Part shown: one piece after another, positions 30,591-38,736 of the stretch
Position numbering within the stretch: the first letter of the stretch is position 1
Layout of the letters: every line of letters starts with the position of its first letter
NCBI GenBank assembly: GCA_045653035.1
Contig: JAZOLO010000016.1
Location: forward strand, 186,001-250,000
Reading direction: 5' to 3'
DNA from: RGIG6353 sp045653035
GTDB taxonomy: Bacteria; Bacillota; Clostridia; Oscillospirales; SIG627
Length of the DNA: 64,000 nucleotides
Notes under the pieces: generated by a model
Seen by the model: the letters and a program-made list of their open reading frames with translations, nothing else
The model's database searches: none
Told to the model about the DNA's origin: nothing
Position numbers and translations under genes: made by a program

Positions 30591-30619
30591 ATTATATCAC
30601 AGTTTCACGCTTTTTTCAA
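30591..30619 (-). promoter_or_regulatory. Promoter of tRNA-Leu
   Basis: TTGAAA, a 17-base spacer and TATAAT on the minus strand, ending 12 bases before the tRNA 5' end. Confidence 0.8.
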
Positions 30620-30637
30620 TAGCCTTTTGAAAAAAAC

Positions 30638-30666
30638 TTGATTTAATGAAAAAAGAGGAGTATAAT
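30638..30666 (+). promoter_or_regulatory. Promoter of the metF operon
   Basis: TTGATT, a 17-base spacer and TATAAT, 28 bases before the metF start. The short leader leaves no room for an S-box or T-box. Confidence 0.75.
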
Positions 30667-30694
30667 TACAAAAAAAGTAAAAGAGGTTTAAGAT

Positions 30695-31573
30695 ATGAAG
30701 ATAACCGAGCTTTTAAAAAGAGATACCCTTTCTCTCTCCTTTGAGGTTTTTCCTCCAAAGACAGAGACAAGCTTTGAAAGCGTTAAGAGTGCTACCGAGG
30801 AGATTGCGAAGCTTAAACCTGCTTTTATGAGCGTGACCTACGGTGCAGGAGGGGGTACCAGTAAATACACCCTCGATATCGCAAAGAATATAAAGGAGCT
30901 TTACGGAGTACCCACTATCGGGCATCTCACCTGTGTGTCCTCCGACAAAGCGACTGTTGCCGAAAAGATCCGTGAAATCAAGGACGCGGGAATAGAAAAC
31001 GTAATGGCACTTCGTGGCGATATCCCCGAGGCATTGAAGGATGCGGACAGAAGCCGTTGGGACTATTCTCACGCTATCGATCTTGTAAGAGAGCTGAAAA
31101 GCGCAAATCCCGATTTCTGCATCGGAGGTGCTTGCTATCCAGAAATTCATCCCGAAAGTAAAAACCAGAAAGAGGACATAAAATATCTTCGCGAAAAGGT
31201 AGATGTAGGATGCGATTTCCTTACAACCCAGATGTTTTTCGACAACAATCTTCTCTATAACTTCCTCTACAAGATACGTGAGGCAGGAATTACAGTGCCC
31301 GTAATCCCCGGCGTTATGCCTATAACCAATGCAAATCAGGTTGCACGTGCCATAGAGCTTTCGGGCTCCTTTATGCCACAGCGTTTCAAGAGTCTTGTCG
31401 ATAAATTCGGATACAGCCCCGATGCCATGAAGCAGGCGGGAATAGCTTATGCTACAGACCAGATTATCGACCTTTATGCAAACGGCATAAAGAATGTACA
31501 CGTTTACTCAATGAACAAGCCCGACGTTGCCGCAAAAATTCAGAGTAACCTGTCGGATATTATAGAAAAATGA
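30695..31573 (+). CDS. metF: Methylenetetrahydrofolate reductase
   Basis: A 292-residue TIM-barrel flavoenzyme that reduces 5,10-methylene-THF to 5-methyl-THF, the methyl donor for methionine synthase. Motifs are SFEVFPPKTE at the N-terminus, SVTYGAGG, GHLTCVSSDK, NVMALRGDIP, and LTTQMFFDNN with PVIPGVMPI. The size is normal for bacterial MetF. The ribosome binding site is AGAGGTTTAAG. It overlaps the next gene by four bases, which couples it to the MetH parts downstream. Confidence 0.96.
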   Translation: MKITELLKRDTLSLSFEVFPPKTETSFESVKSATEEIAKLKPAFMSVTYGAGGGTSKYTLDIAKNIKELYGVPTIGHLTCVSSDKATVAEKIREIKDAGIENVMALRGDIPEALKDADRSRWDYSHAIDLVRELKSANPDFCIGGACYPEIHPESKNQKEDIKYLREKVDVGCDFLTTQMFFDNNLLYNFLYKIREAGITVPVIPGVMPITNANQVARAIELSGSFMPQRFKSLVDKFGYSPDAMKQAGIAYATDQIIDLYANGIKNVHVYSMNKPDVAAKIQSNLSDIIEK

Positions 31574-32139
31574 CGCTCTATACCTTAAAAGAAATTCCCG
31601 AAATATCAAGAAAAGAGATTTTGAGATATGCAGGGGCAAAAAATGACGGACAGTATGAAAAGCTCCTCGATGAGTGCATAAAAGAGTGCGAAGGAGAGAT
31701 AACCTTTCGTCTTTGTTATGAAACACTTTCCCTTGAAATAAAGGGAGACACTCTTAAAATAGGGGATATGGCCTTTGTTTCCTCCGACCTTGCAAAGTGT
31801 TTTAAGGACTCAAGTGGTGTTGTGCTTTTGGCCGCAACAGTCGGTATAGGACTTGACCGACTTATAAACAAATATTCCAAAATACTTCCCTCAAAGGCAC
31901 TGTTTTTTCAGGCGATAGGAAGTGAGCGAATAGAGGCGCTCTCAGATGCCTTTTGCCGTGACTTTGGAAAGACACTGACACCACGCTTCAGCGCAGGCTA
32001 CGGAGACCTGCCACTTGAAGTGCAAAAAGAGATTTTCAAAGTACTAGATATAACAAAGACCATAGGCGTAACTCTCACCGACAGCTTTATGATGTCACCT
32101 ACAAAATCCGTTACCGCCTTTGCAGGTATAAAAGAATAA
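31570..32139 (+). CDS. Stand-alone methionine synthase reactivation (AdoMet-binding) protein
   Basis: A 189-residue protein matching the C-terminal activation domain of cobalamin-dependent methionine synthase. It has the helix-rich start RKEILRYAGAK, a GVVLLAATVGIGLDRLI strand-helix and the AdoMet-binding segment RFSAGYGDLPLEVQ, close to the family RxxPGYG pattern. In full-length MetH this domain rebinds AdoMet to remethylate oxidised cobalamin. Here it is a separate gene between metF (ATGA overlap) and the truncated metH nine bases downstream. Confidence 0.88.
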   Translation: MTLYTLKEIPEISRKEILRYAGAKNDGQYEKLLDECIKECEGEITFRLCYETLSLEIKGDTLKIGDMAFVSSDLAKCFKDSSGVVLLAATVGIGLDRLINKYSKILPSKALFFQAIGSERIEALSDAFCRDFGKTLTPRFSAGYGDLPLEVQKEIFKVLDITKTIGVTLTDSFMMSPTKSVTAFAGIKE

Positions 32140-32148
32140 GAGGTATAT

Positions 32149-34533
32149 ATGAAATTTCTTGACTTTCTTAAAAACAATATTGTTTTCCTTGATGGAGGAA
32201 TGGGTACACTCCTACAGAAAAAAGGGCTTCGTGCAGGGGAATATCCCGAAACATGGAATATAACACACCCCGAAACTGTCGTGGGTATTCACCGTGATTA
32301 TTACGATGCAGGCAGTAACGTGGTATGCACCAATACCTTTGGCGCAAACTGCCTGAAATTCAGCGAAGATGAGCTTGAAAAGATAATAAAGTGTGCTATA
32401 GATAACGCTAAAAAGGCAAGGGAAACGTCTGTTAATAACTCTGAAAAATTTATAGCTTTCGACATAGGCCCTACGGGTAAGCTTTTAAGCCCCCTAGGAG
32501 ATTTGGACTTTGAGGATGCGGTTAAGGTTTTCGCAAAGAGTGTCAGGATTGCCGAGAAGTACTCGCCCGACCTGATTTTAATCGAAACCATGAACGACTC
32601 CTATGAGACCAAGGCGGCACTTCTTGCAGTGAAGGAAAATTCAAGTCTTCCAGTAATAGTTACGAACGTTTACGGGGAGAACGGAAAGCTTATGACAGGG
32701 GCAACTCCCGAAGCCATGTCGGCACTCCTTGAAGGCATGGGGGCTGACGCTATCGGTGCCAACTGCTCACTGGGTCCCAAAGAGCTGAAAAAGGTTGCGG
32801 AAAGACTCTTAAAGGTTACCTCTCTTCCCGTTGTTTTAAAACCCAATGCAGGGCTTCCTAGAGTAGAGGACGGGAAAACAGTTTTTGACGTTACCCCCAT
32901 TGACTTTGCAACAGAGCTTTCGGATATAATAAGAAAAGGGGTGAGAGTGGCAGGTGGCTGCTGCGGAACGACTCCAGAATATATAAAGGAGCTTAACCGC
33001 CAATCAAAGGATATTACACCCCTACCTCTCACTGAAAAAGAGATTACCGTGGTGTCCTCATATACCCATGCAGTAGAATTTCGTGAAAAGCCCGTACTTA
33101 TCGGTGAAAGAATAAATCCCACAGGCAAAAAGCGTTTCAAGGAAGCACTTCTGGGGGGCGATATGGAATATATCTTAAACGAAGCGGTGAAACAGGAGGA
33201 GAAGGGTGTTCACGTTCTTGACGTAACCGTAGGACTTCCCGAAATCGACGAGGTGAAGATGCTTGAAAGTGCTGTCTCTGAGATTCAAGCGGTAACAAGT
33301 CTTCCATTGCAGATAGATACTGCAAACCCTCTTGCCATGGAAAAGGCGCTTCGACACTATAACGGCAAGGCGATGGTCAACTCCGTCTGCGGTAAAAAAG
33401 AGAGTATGGAAAAGGTATTTCCTCTTGTAAAAAAATACGGCGGTGTAGTTGTAGCCCTCACTCTTGATGAAAGGGGAATACCCGACAACGCCGAGGAAAG
33501 ATTTGAAATTGCAAAGAGAATACTTGCCACCGCCGAGGATTACGGAATAAAGAAGAAGGATATCATCTTCGATACCCTTGCAATGACAGTAAGTGCCGAC
33601 ACAAAATCTCCCTCCGTTACCCTTTCAGCCCTTAAAATGATAAAAGAAAAACTTGGCGTTCATACATCTCTCGGCGTTTCCAATGTGTCCTTTGGTCTTC
33701 CAAATCGAGATGCGGTAAACAGTACGTTTTTTGCTATGGCACTTGAAAACGGACTCTCTGCCGCTATTATGAATCCCTATTCCGCCGAAATGATGAAGAC
33801 ATACTTTGCATATACGGCACTTCGCGGATTTGATGAAAACTGTGCTGATTATATAGGCCATGCCGATGAATTTACAGTCACCGAGATGAAAGCACCAGAG
33901 AGTAAGACAAAAGAAGAATATACAACCGAGCTTCAATACGCCATAAGAAAGGGTATGCGAGAGAAAGCCGGGGAGATAACCCGTGAGCTTATAAGGACTG
34001 TCGCACCTCTTGATATTGTAAACTCCGAGATAATTCCCGCACTCAACGAAGTGGGACGTGGCTTTGAAGAAAAGACGGTGTATCTCCCGTCGCTTCTCAT
34101 GAGTGCCGAGGCGGCAAAAAATTCCTTCGAGGTAATAAAGTCAGTCCTTTCTAAAGAAAGTCATGGCGACTCCAAGGGAATTGTTGTAATTGCCACAGTG
34201 CACGGCGATATCCACGATATAGGAAAGAACATTGTAAAGCTTCTTCTTGAAAACTACGGCTTTGAGGTAATGGACCTTGGCAAGGACGTAAAGCCTGAGA
34301 TAATCACCGAAAAGGTAGTGGAAACAAGTGCTCCCTTTGCGGGACTCAGTGCTCTTATGACAACCACAGTCCCTGCGATGGAGGAAACCATAAAAATGCT
34401 CCGTGAGAGGGCACCTTGGTGCAAAATCGTTGTAGGCGGTGCTGTTTTAACAAAGGATTATGCCGACAAAATAGGTGCCGATTATTACGCATCCGATGCC
34501 ATGGAATGCGTAAGGGTGCTCTTAAATGGATAA
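32149..34533 (+). CDS. metH: Cobalamin-dependent methionine synthase, short form without activation domain
   Basis: A 794-residue enzyme; full MetH is about 1150-1230. In order: a homocysteine-binding barrel (residues 1-290; zinc ligands in GANCSLG and GGCCGTTP), a pterin-binding barrel (VLIGERINPTGKKRFKEAL), a cobalamin cap domain (about 590-670) and a B12-binding Rossmann domain with the base-off signature VHGDIHDIGKNIVKLLL. It moves the methyl group from methyl-THF through cobalamin to homocysteine. The missing reactivation module is supplied by the preceding gene. Confidence 0.95.
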   Translation: MKFLDFLKNNIVFLDGGMGTLLQKKGLRAGEYPETWNITHPETVVGIHRDYYDAGSNVVCTNTFGANCLKFSEDELEKIIKCAIDNAKKARETSVNNSEKFIAFDIGPTGKLLSPLGDLDFEDAVKVFAKSVRIAEKYSPDLILIETMNDSYETKAALLAVKENSSLPVIVTNVYGENGKLMTGATPEAMSALLEGMGADAIGANCSLGPKELKKVAERLLKVTSLPVVLKPNAGLPRVEDGKTVFDVTPIDFATELSDIIRKGVRVAGGCCGTTPEYIKELNRQSKDITPLPLTEKEITVVSSYTHAVEFREKPVLIGERINPTGKKRFKEALLGGDMEYILNEAVKQEEKGVHVLDVTVGLPEIDEVKMLESAVSEIQAVTSLPLQIDTANPLAMEKALRHYNGKAMVNSVCGKKESMEKVFPLVKKYGGVVVALTLDERGIPDNAEERFEIAKRILATAEDYGIKKKDIIFDTLAMTVSADTKSPSVTLSALKMIKEKLGVHTSLGVSNVSFGLPNRDAVNSTFFAMALENGLSAAIMNPYSAEMMKTYFAYTALRGFDENCADYIGHADEFTVTEMKAPESKTKEEYTTELQYAIRKGMREKAGEITRELIRTVAPLDIVNSEIIPALNEVGRGFEEKTVYLPSLLMSAEAAKNSFEVIKSVLSKESHGDSKGIVVIATVHGDIHDIGKNIVKLLLENYGFEVMDLGKDVKPEIITEKVVETSAPFAGLSALMTTTVPAMEETIKMLRERAPWCKIVVGGAVLTKDYADKIGADYYASDAMECVRVLLNG

Positions 34534-34538
34534 GACAT

Positions 34539-34580
34539 AAAAAAATACTTGTTTGGAAATTCCAAACAAGTATTTTTTAT
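34539..34580. terminator. Bidirectional terminator after metH
   Basis: A long perfect stem (AAATACTTGTTTGGAA / TTCCAAACAAGTATTT) with A and T runs on the two sides. It serves the convergent metH and dehydrogenase genes. Confidence 0.9.
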
Positions 34581-35641
34581 TACTTGATTTTTCTGACAAC
34601 CTCGTCGCCCACCTCACAGGTGGTAGCATTTCCTCCAAGGTCGGGGGTGAGTACCTTCTTTTCAACGAGTACTTCTTCGATAATATCAATAAGCTTCTTA
34701 CCCCAGTCCTCGTGACCGAAGAAGTCAAGAAGCTGACTTGCAGACCATACTGTTGCAAGGGGATTTGCCTTGCCCTGACCTGCAATATCAGGTGCCGAGC
34801 CGTGGATAGGCTCAAACATAGAGGGGAAAGCTCTTTCTGGATTGATGTTAGCACCTGCCGCAAGTCCCATACCGCCTGCGATAGCCGCACCAAGATCGGT
34901 GAGAATATCACCGAAAAGGTTTGAGGTAACCACAACCTCAAAACGCTTCGGATCCTTTATCATGAACATACTTGCCGCATCAACAAGATAAGAATATGTC
35001 TTAACCTCGGGATATTCACGACCTACTTCGTTGAAAATCTGATCCCAGAACACCATGGAATAGTTGAGGGCATTAGCCTTGCTGATGCTTGTTAAGGTTT
35101 TACCCTCCTTCTTTGCAAGCTCGTATGCATAACGGATAACTCTCTCACAGCCCTTACGTGAGAAAACGCCGTTCTGAATAATGACCTCGTTGGGCTGATT
35201 TTTGAAGAGCCAGCTTCCGCTTCCCGCATACTCACCCTCGGTATTCTCTCTGACGAATACCATATCTACGTCCTCAATTTTGGCATCTTTGAGGGGTGTG
35301 GGAGCACCGTTTAACAGCTTTACGGGACGAAGATTTATGTACTGGTCAAAGCTCTTTCTTATAATGAGAAGCAGATCCCAAAGAGAAATGTGGTCGGGAA
35401 CACCGGGTGCACCGACTGCACCGAGGAAAATAGCATCGAAGCCCTTGAGAGTCTCGATTCCATCCTCTGCCATCATTCTGCCAGTCTCTTTGTAGTATTC
35501 ACAGCCCCAAGGGAAATGTGTGAACTCAAACTTGAAGCCACCGTCCTTTTCGGCTACCGTTTCAAGTACCTTTATACCTTCGTTTATAACCTCAGGTCCT
35601 ATTCCGTCACCTGCTATGACGGCAATCTTATGTGTTATCAT
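34580..35641 (-). CDS. Tartrate dehydrogenase / D-malate dehydrogenase family (isocitrate dehydrogenase fold)
   Basis: A 353-residue NAD-dependent beta-decarboxylating dehydrogenase. GDGIGPEVINEGIKVLE starts the Rossmann-like domain. VPDHISLWDLLLIIRKSFD, NLRPVKLL and FVRENTEGEYAG set it in the tartrate/D-malate subgroup rather than LeuB or isocitrate dehydrogenase. SNLFGDILTDLGAAIAGG holds metal ligands. It probably oxidises D-malate, tartrate or a related 2-hydroxy acid. AAAGGAG lies seven bases before the ATG. A strong promoter sits 240 bases upstream, leaving a long leader. Confidence 0.88.
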   Translation of the reverse strand: MITHKIAVIAGDGIGPEVINEGIKVLETVAEKDGGFKFEFTHFPWGCEYYKETGRMMAEDGIETLKGFDAIFLGAVGAPGVPDHISLWDLLLIIRKSFDQYINLRPVKLLNGAPTPLKDAKIEDVDMVFVRENTEGEYAGSGSWLFKNQPNEVIIQNGVFSRKGCERVIRYAYELAKKEGKTLTSISKANALNYSMVFWDQIFNEVGREYPEVKTYSYLVDAASMFMIKDPKRFEVVVTSNLFGDILTDLGAAIAGGMGLAAGANINPERAFPSMFEPIHGSAPDIAGQGKANPLATVWSASQLLDFFGHEDWGKKLIDIIEEVLVEKKVLTPDLGGNATTCEVGDEVVRKIK

Positions 35642-35879
35642 TTTTTCTCCTTTAAAAGCTTTTTTATTTTTTTCATGCAGTTCCCTTCAATTGTAGAGTA
35701 CAAGGTAAGGATATAACCTAACAACCGCAAAGTGTATAGGCTTTGATTGTGGGGAAATATCACTCATGTCCGTTCATGGAACAGGAAGTGAGAATAAGCT
35801 TATCGGGTACATTATTCTTACATCCGCACCGTAGTTTACAAAAGACTTACCTGCAAGACCGATTTTATATTTCAAAAAT
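35642..35879 (-). ncRNA. Long structured leader or candidate non-coding RNA ahead of the dehydrogenase gene
   Basis: From the predicted start point the minus-strand RNA has AGGTAAG (35846-35852), which can close with CTTACCT (35703-35709). GTAAGAATAA pairs with TTATTCTCAC (one mismatch) and there is a small TGTTC / GAACG hairpin. No gene lies in it. It fits a riboswitch-like leader or a 6S-like RNA in size, but no known family could be matched by eye. Confidence 0.45.
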
Positions 35880-35908
35880 ATTATAAACTTCTAATCTCCG
35901 TTTGTCAA
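35880..35908 (-). promoter_or_regulatory. Perfect consensus promoter
   Basis: TTGACA, a 17-base spacer and TATAAT on the minus strand, just after the ApbE gene. It is much stronger than most promoters in the window and drives the long leader. Confidence 0.9.
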
Positions 35909-35919
35909 CAATATTTGGG

Positions 35920-36873
35920 CTATTTATTAAAACTTCCGTAATAAATCTTTTGTCCGTTATCTTTTATCCATAAAACGCCGATATCAGAAAAGCTTTCAAG
36001 TATTCTGTAAGCGTCTTCAACACTCGCTGAAAAGAGTGCGGTAGAGAGTGCATCAGCCCACCTGCTTTCATGGTAAAGAATTGACACCGAGAGGTAATCC
36101 TCTGACGGGAAAAGGGTGTCGGGTGAAATAATGTGATGATAGCGTACCCCGCCGTATTCAAAGTAACGCTCATAGTTTCCGCTTGTTACAAGGGAGGAGT
36201 CTGATATGCTTACGGTATCTGCAAGAGAGCCCTCGTTTTCGGGGTCTTTCACTCCAACCTTCCAGCCTTCACCGTCCTTATTTCCAAGAACGATAACGTT
36301 TCCGCCCATATTTACAATGAGATTGTTAAAGCCTTCTTTTTCAAGCCTTTCACGTAGAATATCCGAAACGTAGCCCTTGGCTATCCCCCCAAGGTCAAGG
36401 GTCATGCCCTCGGGTAGAGTGACACGGTTTCCTTCGATTATAATTTTGTCAATATCGGTAAACTCCGACATTTTTTGAAGAAGCTGAAAGCTTGGAAGAT
36501 AAGGTACTTCCGACTCTCTTGCGTCATGCCAAAGGGACAGCACCGAACCCATTGCAATGTTACAATAGCCGAGAGTTTTGTTTTCTGCGTCAATCCCGAA
36601 TTTTATAGCATCAAGAAGCTCGTCGGACACGTCAAGTGAGCCTTTTTCGTTTAGCTCTTTAAGCTCACCGTTTGTATGAATATCAAAAATATAGTGATAC
36701 TCAGAAACGGTATCTTCTACAATTTCACACGCTCTTTGAAAATCCCCTTTTGATTCAAACTTGCCATCGAGGGACACTACCGTATCGAAGTAACCGAAAA
36801 ACTCGGTAGAATAACGCTGTGCAGAACAAGACGTTAAAAAAATACAGAAAAACAAAAGTAATATTTTTTTCAT
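35920..36873 (-). CDS. apbE: FAD:protein FMN transferase, ApbE family lipoprotein
   Basis: A 317-residue lipoprotein (lipobox LTSC, cysteine at residue 16). It has the ApbE flavinyl-transferase motifs TLDLGGIAKGYVSDIL and NLIVNMGGNVIVLGN and an HHIISPDTLFPSE segment. ApbE attaches FMN through a phosphoester to Ser/Thr of extracytoplasmic redox proteins such as RnfG/RnfD or FMN-binding proteins. The start is the ATG after CGGAG; the upstream open frame is the end of the Gx gene in another phase. It is the last gene of the NusG_II-Gx-ApbE trio. No flavinylation target is encoded in the window. Confidence 0.93.
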   Translation of the reverse strand: MKKILLLFFCIFLTSCSAQRYSTEFFGYFDTVVSLDGKFESKGDFQRACEIVEDTVSEYHYIFDIHTNGELKELNEKGSLDVSDELLDAIKFGIDAENKTLGYCNIAMGSVLSLWHDARESEVPYLPSFQLLQKMSEFTDIDKIIIEGNRVTLPEGMTLDLGGIAKGYVSDILRERLEKEGFNNLIVNMGGNVIVLGNKDGEGWKVGVKDPENEGSLADTVSISDSSLVTSGNYERYFEYGGVRYHHIISPDTLFPSEDYLSVSILYHESRWADALSTALFSASVEDAYRILESFSDIGVLWIKDNGQKIYYGSFNK

Positions 36874-36875
36874 TT

Positions 36876-37367
36876 TTATCTCCGAATTTTGCTGAGTGAG
36901 GGGGTAACAGCATGAAGTAAAATGCCGTTTACTATACCGAACGTAACACCTGCTACAATGAGTAGAGGCAGATAGGGGATAAAGGAAACTCCGCCGTAAA
37001 TAAAGCAAATAACGGTGTACTGTGCAAGATTATGGAGAAGTGCGCCTGTAATCCCAAGAGCAGAGTAAGAGGAATTTTTTACGAGAAGGATAAGAGTTAC
37101 GCCGAGAAGTGAAACGATACCTCCCGAAAGACTCAAAGCTCCTGCTATAACCCCCCTTGTGAGGAGTGCGAAAAGTGCCTTGAGAACGACCATTCCAAAG
37201 GCGGTTTTGCGGTCAATGGATATAAGTGCAAACATTACCGCAACGTTTGAAAGTCCAAGCTTTACACCCGGACATGCAGGAATTATAACAAACTGATTTT
37301 CTATAAAGGAAAGAACGAGAGATACCGCGAAAAGCACCGCCGTTAAAGTAAGTCTTTTAATCTTCAT
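36876..37367 (-). CDS. Gx transporter family membrane protein (heptaprenyl diphosphate synthase component I-like)
   Basis: A 163-residue protein with five to six helices. The ECF-S-like N-terminus is LTAVLFAVSLVLSFIENQ, followed by PGVKLGLSNVAVMFALISI and GALLHNLAQYTVICFIYGG. This is the Gx_transp family, sometimes labelled heptaprenyl diphosphate synthase component I. Similar proteins accompany NusG_II proteins and ApbE in Gram-positive flavin-based redox loci. The gene is one base from the NusG_II gene and two bases from ApbE. Confidence 0.85.
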   Translation of the reverse strand: MKIKRLTLTAVLFAVSLVLSFIENQFVIIPACPGVKLGLSNVAVMFALISIDRKTAFGMVVLKALFALLTRGVIAGALSLSGGIVSLLGVTLILLVKNSSYSALGITGALLHNLAQYTVICFIYGGVSFIPYLPLLIVAGVTFGIVNGILLHAVTPSLSKIRR

Positions 37368-37368
37368 T

Positions 37369-37734
37369 TTAGCTTACCGTATCGGCTGAGCCGTCCTCTC
37401 CGATTATTTTAAGAACCGTGCCGTTAGGAAGACATGCCGCCCACTGACCTGTCACCGAAAGCTTACCCGTTTTTATACATACCTTGTCGGGACAGTCGGA
37501 GTGAAGAAAATAAGCGCTCTCTCCGTCGCACTTTATAGTCACGCCACAGTCAAGCTTTTTTTCAAAAGCCTTGCCGAGAGGGGAGGAAAACACAGCTTTT
37601 CCGTTTACCGATATTTCTACTGTTTCACCTTTCTCACGCGGAAGAAAGAGAAAGCTTAAAAGGGCGATAAGAAAAACCAAGGCAATAAAAATAAAGTCTC
37701 TTTTGCAAAATAGCTTTTTTTTCGTTTCTATCAC
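37369..37734 (-). CDS. NusG domain II-like membrane-anchored protein
   Basis: A 121-residue protein with one N-terminal membrane helix (about residues 14-30) and an extracytoplasmic beta-barrel of the NusG_II type: ISVNGKAVFSSPLG, CDGESAYFLHSDCPDKVC and WAACLPNGTVLKI. Three cysteines in the HSDCPDKVC...WAAC part are typical of the family. The start is uncertain: a GTG right after AGGGA is the only candidate near the helix. It is the first gene of the trio with Gx transporter and ApbE. Confidence 0.82.
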   Translation of the reverse strand: MIETKKKLFCKRDFIFIALVFLIALLSFLFLPREKGETVEISVNGKAVFSSPLGKAFEKKLDCGVTIKCDGESAYFLHSDCPDKVCIKTGKLSVTGQWAACLPNGTVLKIIGEDGSADTVS

Positions 37735-37782
37735 TCCCTTCTTGAAAAATTATACAACATTACGCTTTATTGGTCAAGTTTT

Positions 37783-37828
37783 TTTGACAAATGAATAATT
37801 TGACAAATGAATAAATATATTGTATAAT
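37783..37828 (+). promoter_or_regulatory. uppP promoter with duplicated TTTGACAAATGAATAA
   Basis: TTGACA (37800-37805), a 17-base spacer and TATAAT (37823-37828). The 16-base unit TTTGACAAATGAATAA occurs twice in tandem, so a second -35 box lies 16 bases upstream. Confidence 0.8.
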
Positions 37829-37856
37829 ATACTCAATATCCTTGAGGAGTAATAAA

Positions 37857-38666
37857 ATGAAAGATTTATTTTTAACCTTTATTGTAGGAATTATTGAGGG
37901 AATTACCGAATGGCTTCCCATAAGCAGTACGGGTCATATGATACTTTTCAACGAGTTTTTCCCTTTAGGCTTCACCAAAGACTTCTATGACCTTTTCCTT
38001 GTTGTAATTCAGCTTGGTGCAATAATGGCTGTCGTTACGATTTACTGGAATAAGCTTTTCCCCTTTTCCTTTAAGAAAGGGGACGGCTTTATAAAAAAGG
38101 ACATCTTCTCCCTGTGGATAAAGATTATAGTGTCATGTCTTCCTGCCGCCGTTATCGGTATGCTTTTCGAGGATACCTTTGACCGCCTTTTTTATAACTC
38201 ACGCTCAGTTGCAATTTCCCTTATAGTATTCGGTATATTCTTTATCCTTATAGAAACCTTTAATAAAAAGATACCGAGAATTTCCGACGTTTCCGAAATC
38301 ACCATAAACGTAGCGCTCCTCATCGGTATCTTTCAGGTAATTGCCGCCGTTTTCCCCGGTGTGTCACGCTCGGGAGCTACTATTATCGGTGCACTTCTTA
38401 TCGGAGTTTCTCGCACCGTTGCCGCCGAGTTCACCTTTTATCTTGCAGTGCCCGTTATGGCAGGTGCGAGTCTCTTGAAGCTTGTGAAGTTCGGCTTCGA
38501 CTTTTCAGGTCTTGAAATTACATATCTTCTCGTTGGTATGGCAACAGCATTTGTTGTGTCGGTAATCGCTATTAAGTTCCTTGTGGGCTTTGTTAAAAAA
38601 CACGATTTTAAGGTGTTCGGAATATATAGAATAATACTTGGAATTTTGGTGCTTTTGCTTCTTTAG
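37857..38666 (+). CDS. uppP: Undecaprenyl-diphosphatase (BacA type)
   Basis: A 269-residue membrane enzyme with about eight helices. It has the two family signatures: EGITEWLPISSTGHMIL near the N-terminus and PGVSRSGATIIGALLIGVSR in the middle, including the catalytic Glu, Ser and Arg residues. It recycles the lipid carrier for peptidoglycan by removing a phosphate from undecaprenyl diphosphate, and it gives bacitracin tolerance. The start is the ATG nine bases after GAGGAG; the TTG upstream in frame lies inside the ribosome binding region. Confidence 0.96.
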   Translation: MKDLFLTFIVGIIEGITEWLPISSTGHMILFNEFFPLGFTKDFYDLFLVVIQLGAIMAVVTIYWNKLFPFSFKKGDGFIKKDIFSLWIKIIVSCLPAAVIGMLFEDTFDRLFYNSRSVAISLIVFGIFFILIETFNKKIPRISDVSEITINVALLIGIFQVIAAVFPGVSRSGATIIGALLIGVSRTVAAEFTFYLAVPVMAGASLLKLVKFGFDFSGLEITYLLVGMATAFVVSVIAIKFLVGFVKKHDFKVFGIYRIILGILVLLLL

Positions 38667-38673
38667 AAAATAC

Positions 38674-38702
38674 TTGATTTTTAGAAAAATCCGATATATA
38701 CT
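38674..38702 (+). promoter_or_regulatory. Promoter of the phosphoribosyltransferase gene
   Basis: TTGATT, a 17-base spacer and TATACT, 35 bases ahead of the TTG start. Confidence 0.6.
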
Positions 38703-38736
38703 AGTTGTAAAGAGACGTTAAAAGGAGTGTTGAATT

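Noticed and set aside
30579..30694. S-box (SAM) or T-box upstream of metF
   Set aside because: The leader after the promoter is under 30 bases and none of the conserved motifs are present.
35642..35879. Firm assignment of the dehydrogenase leader as 6S RNA
   Set aside because: Size and closing stem fit, but I could not verify the central bubble or conserved bases by eye, so only a candidate structured RNA is reported.
37739..37799. FMN riboswitch controlling the ApbE operon
   Set aside because: No RFN-element sequences (AGGATAT, GGGT...CCCNATC-type blocks) are present upstream of the NusG_II gene.
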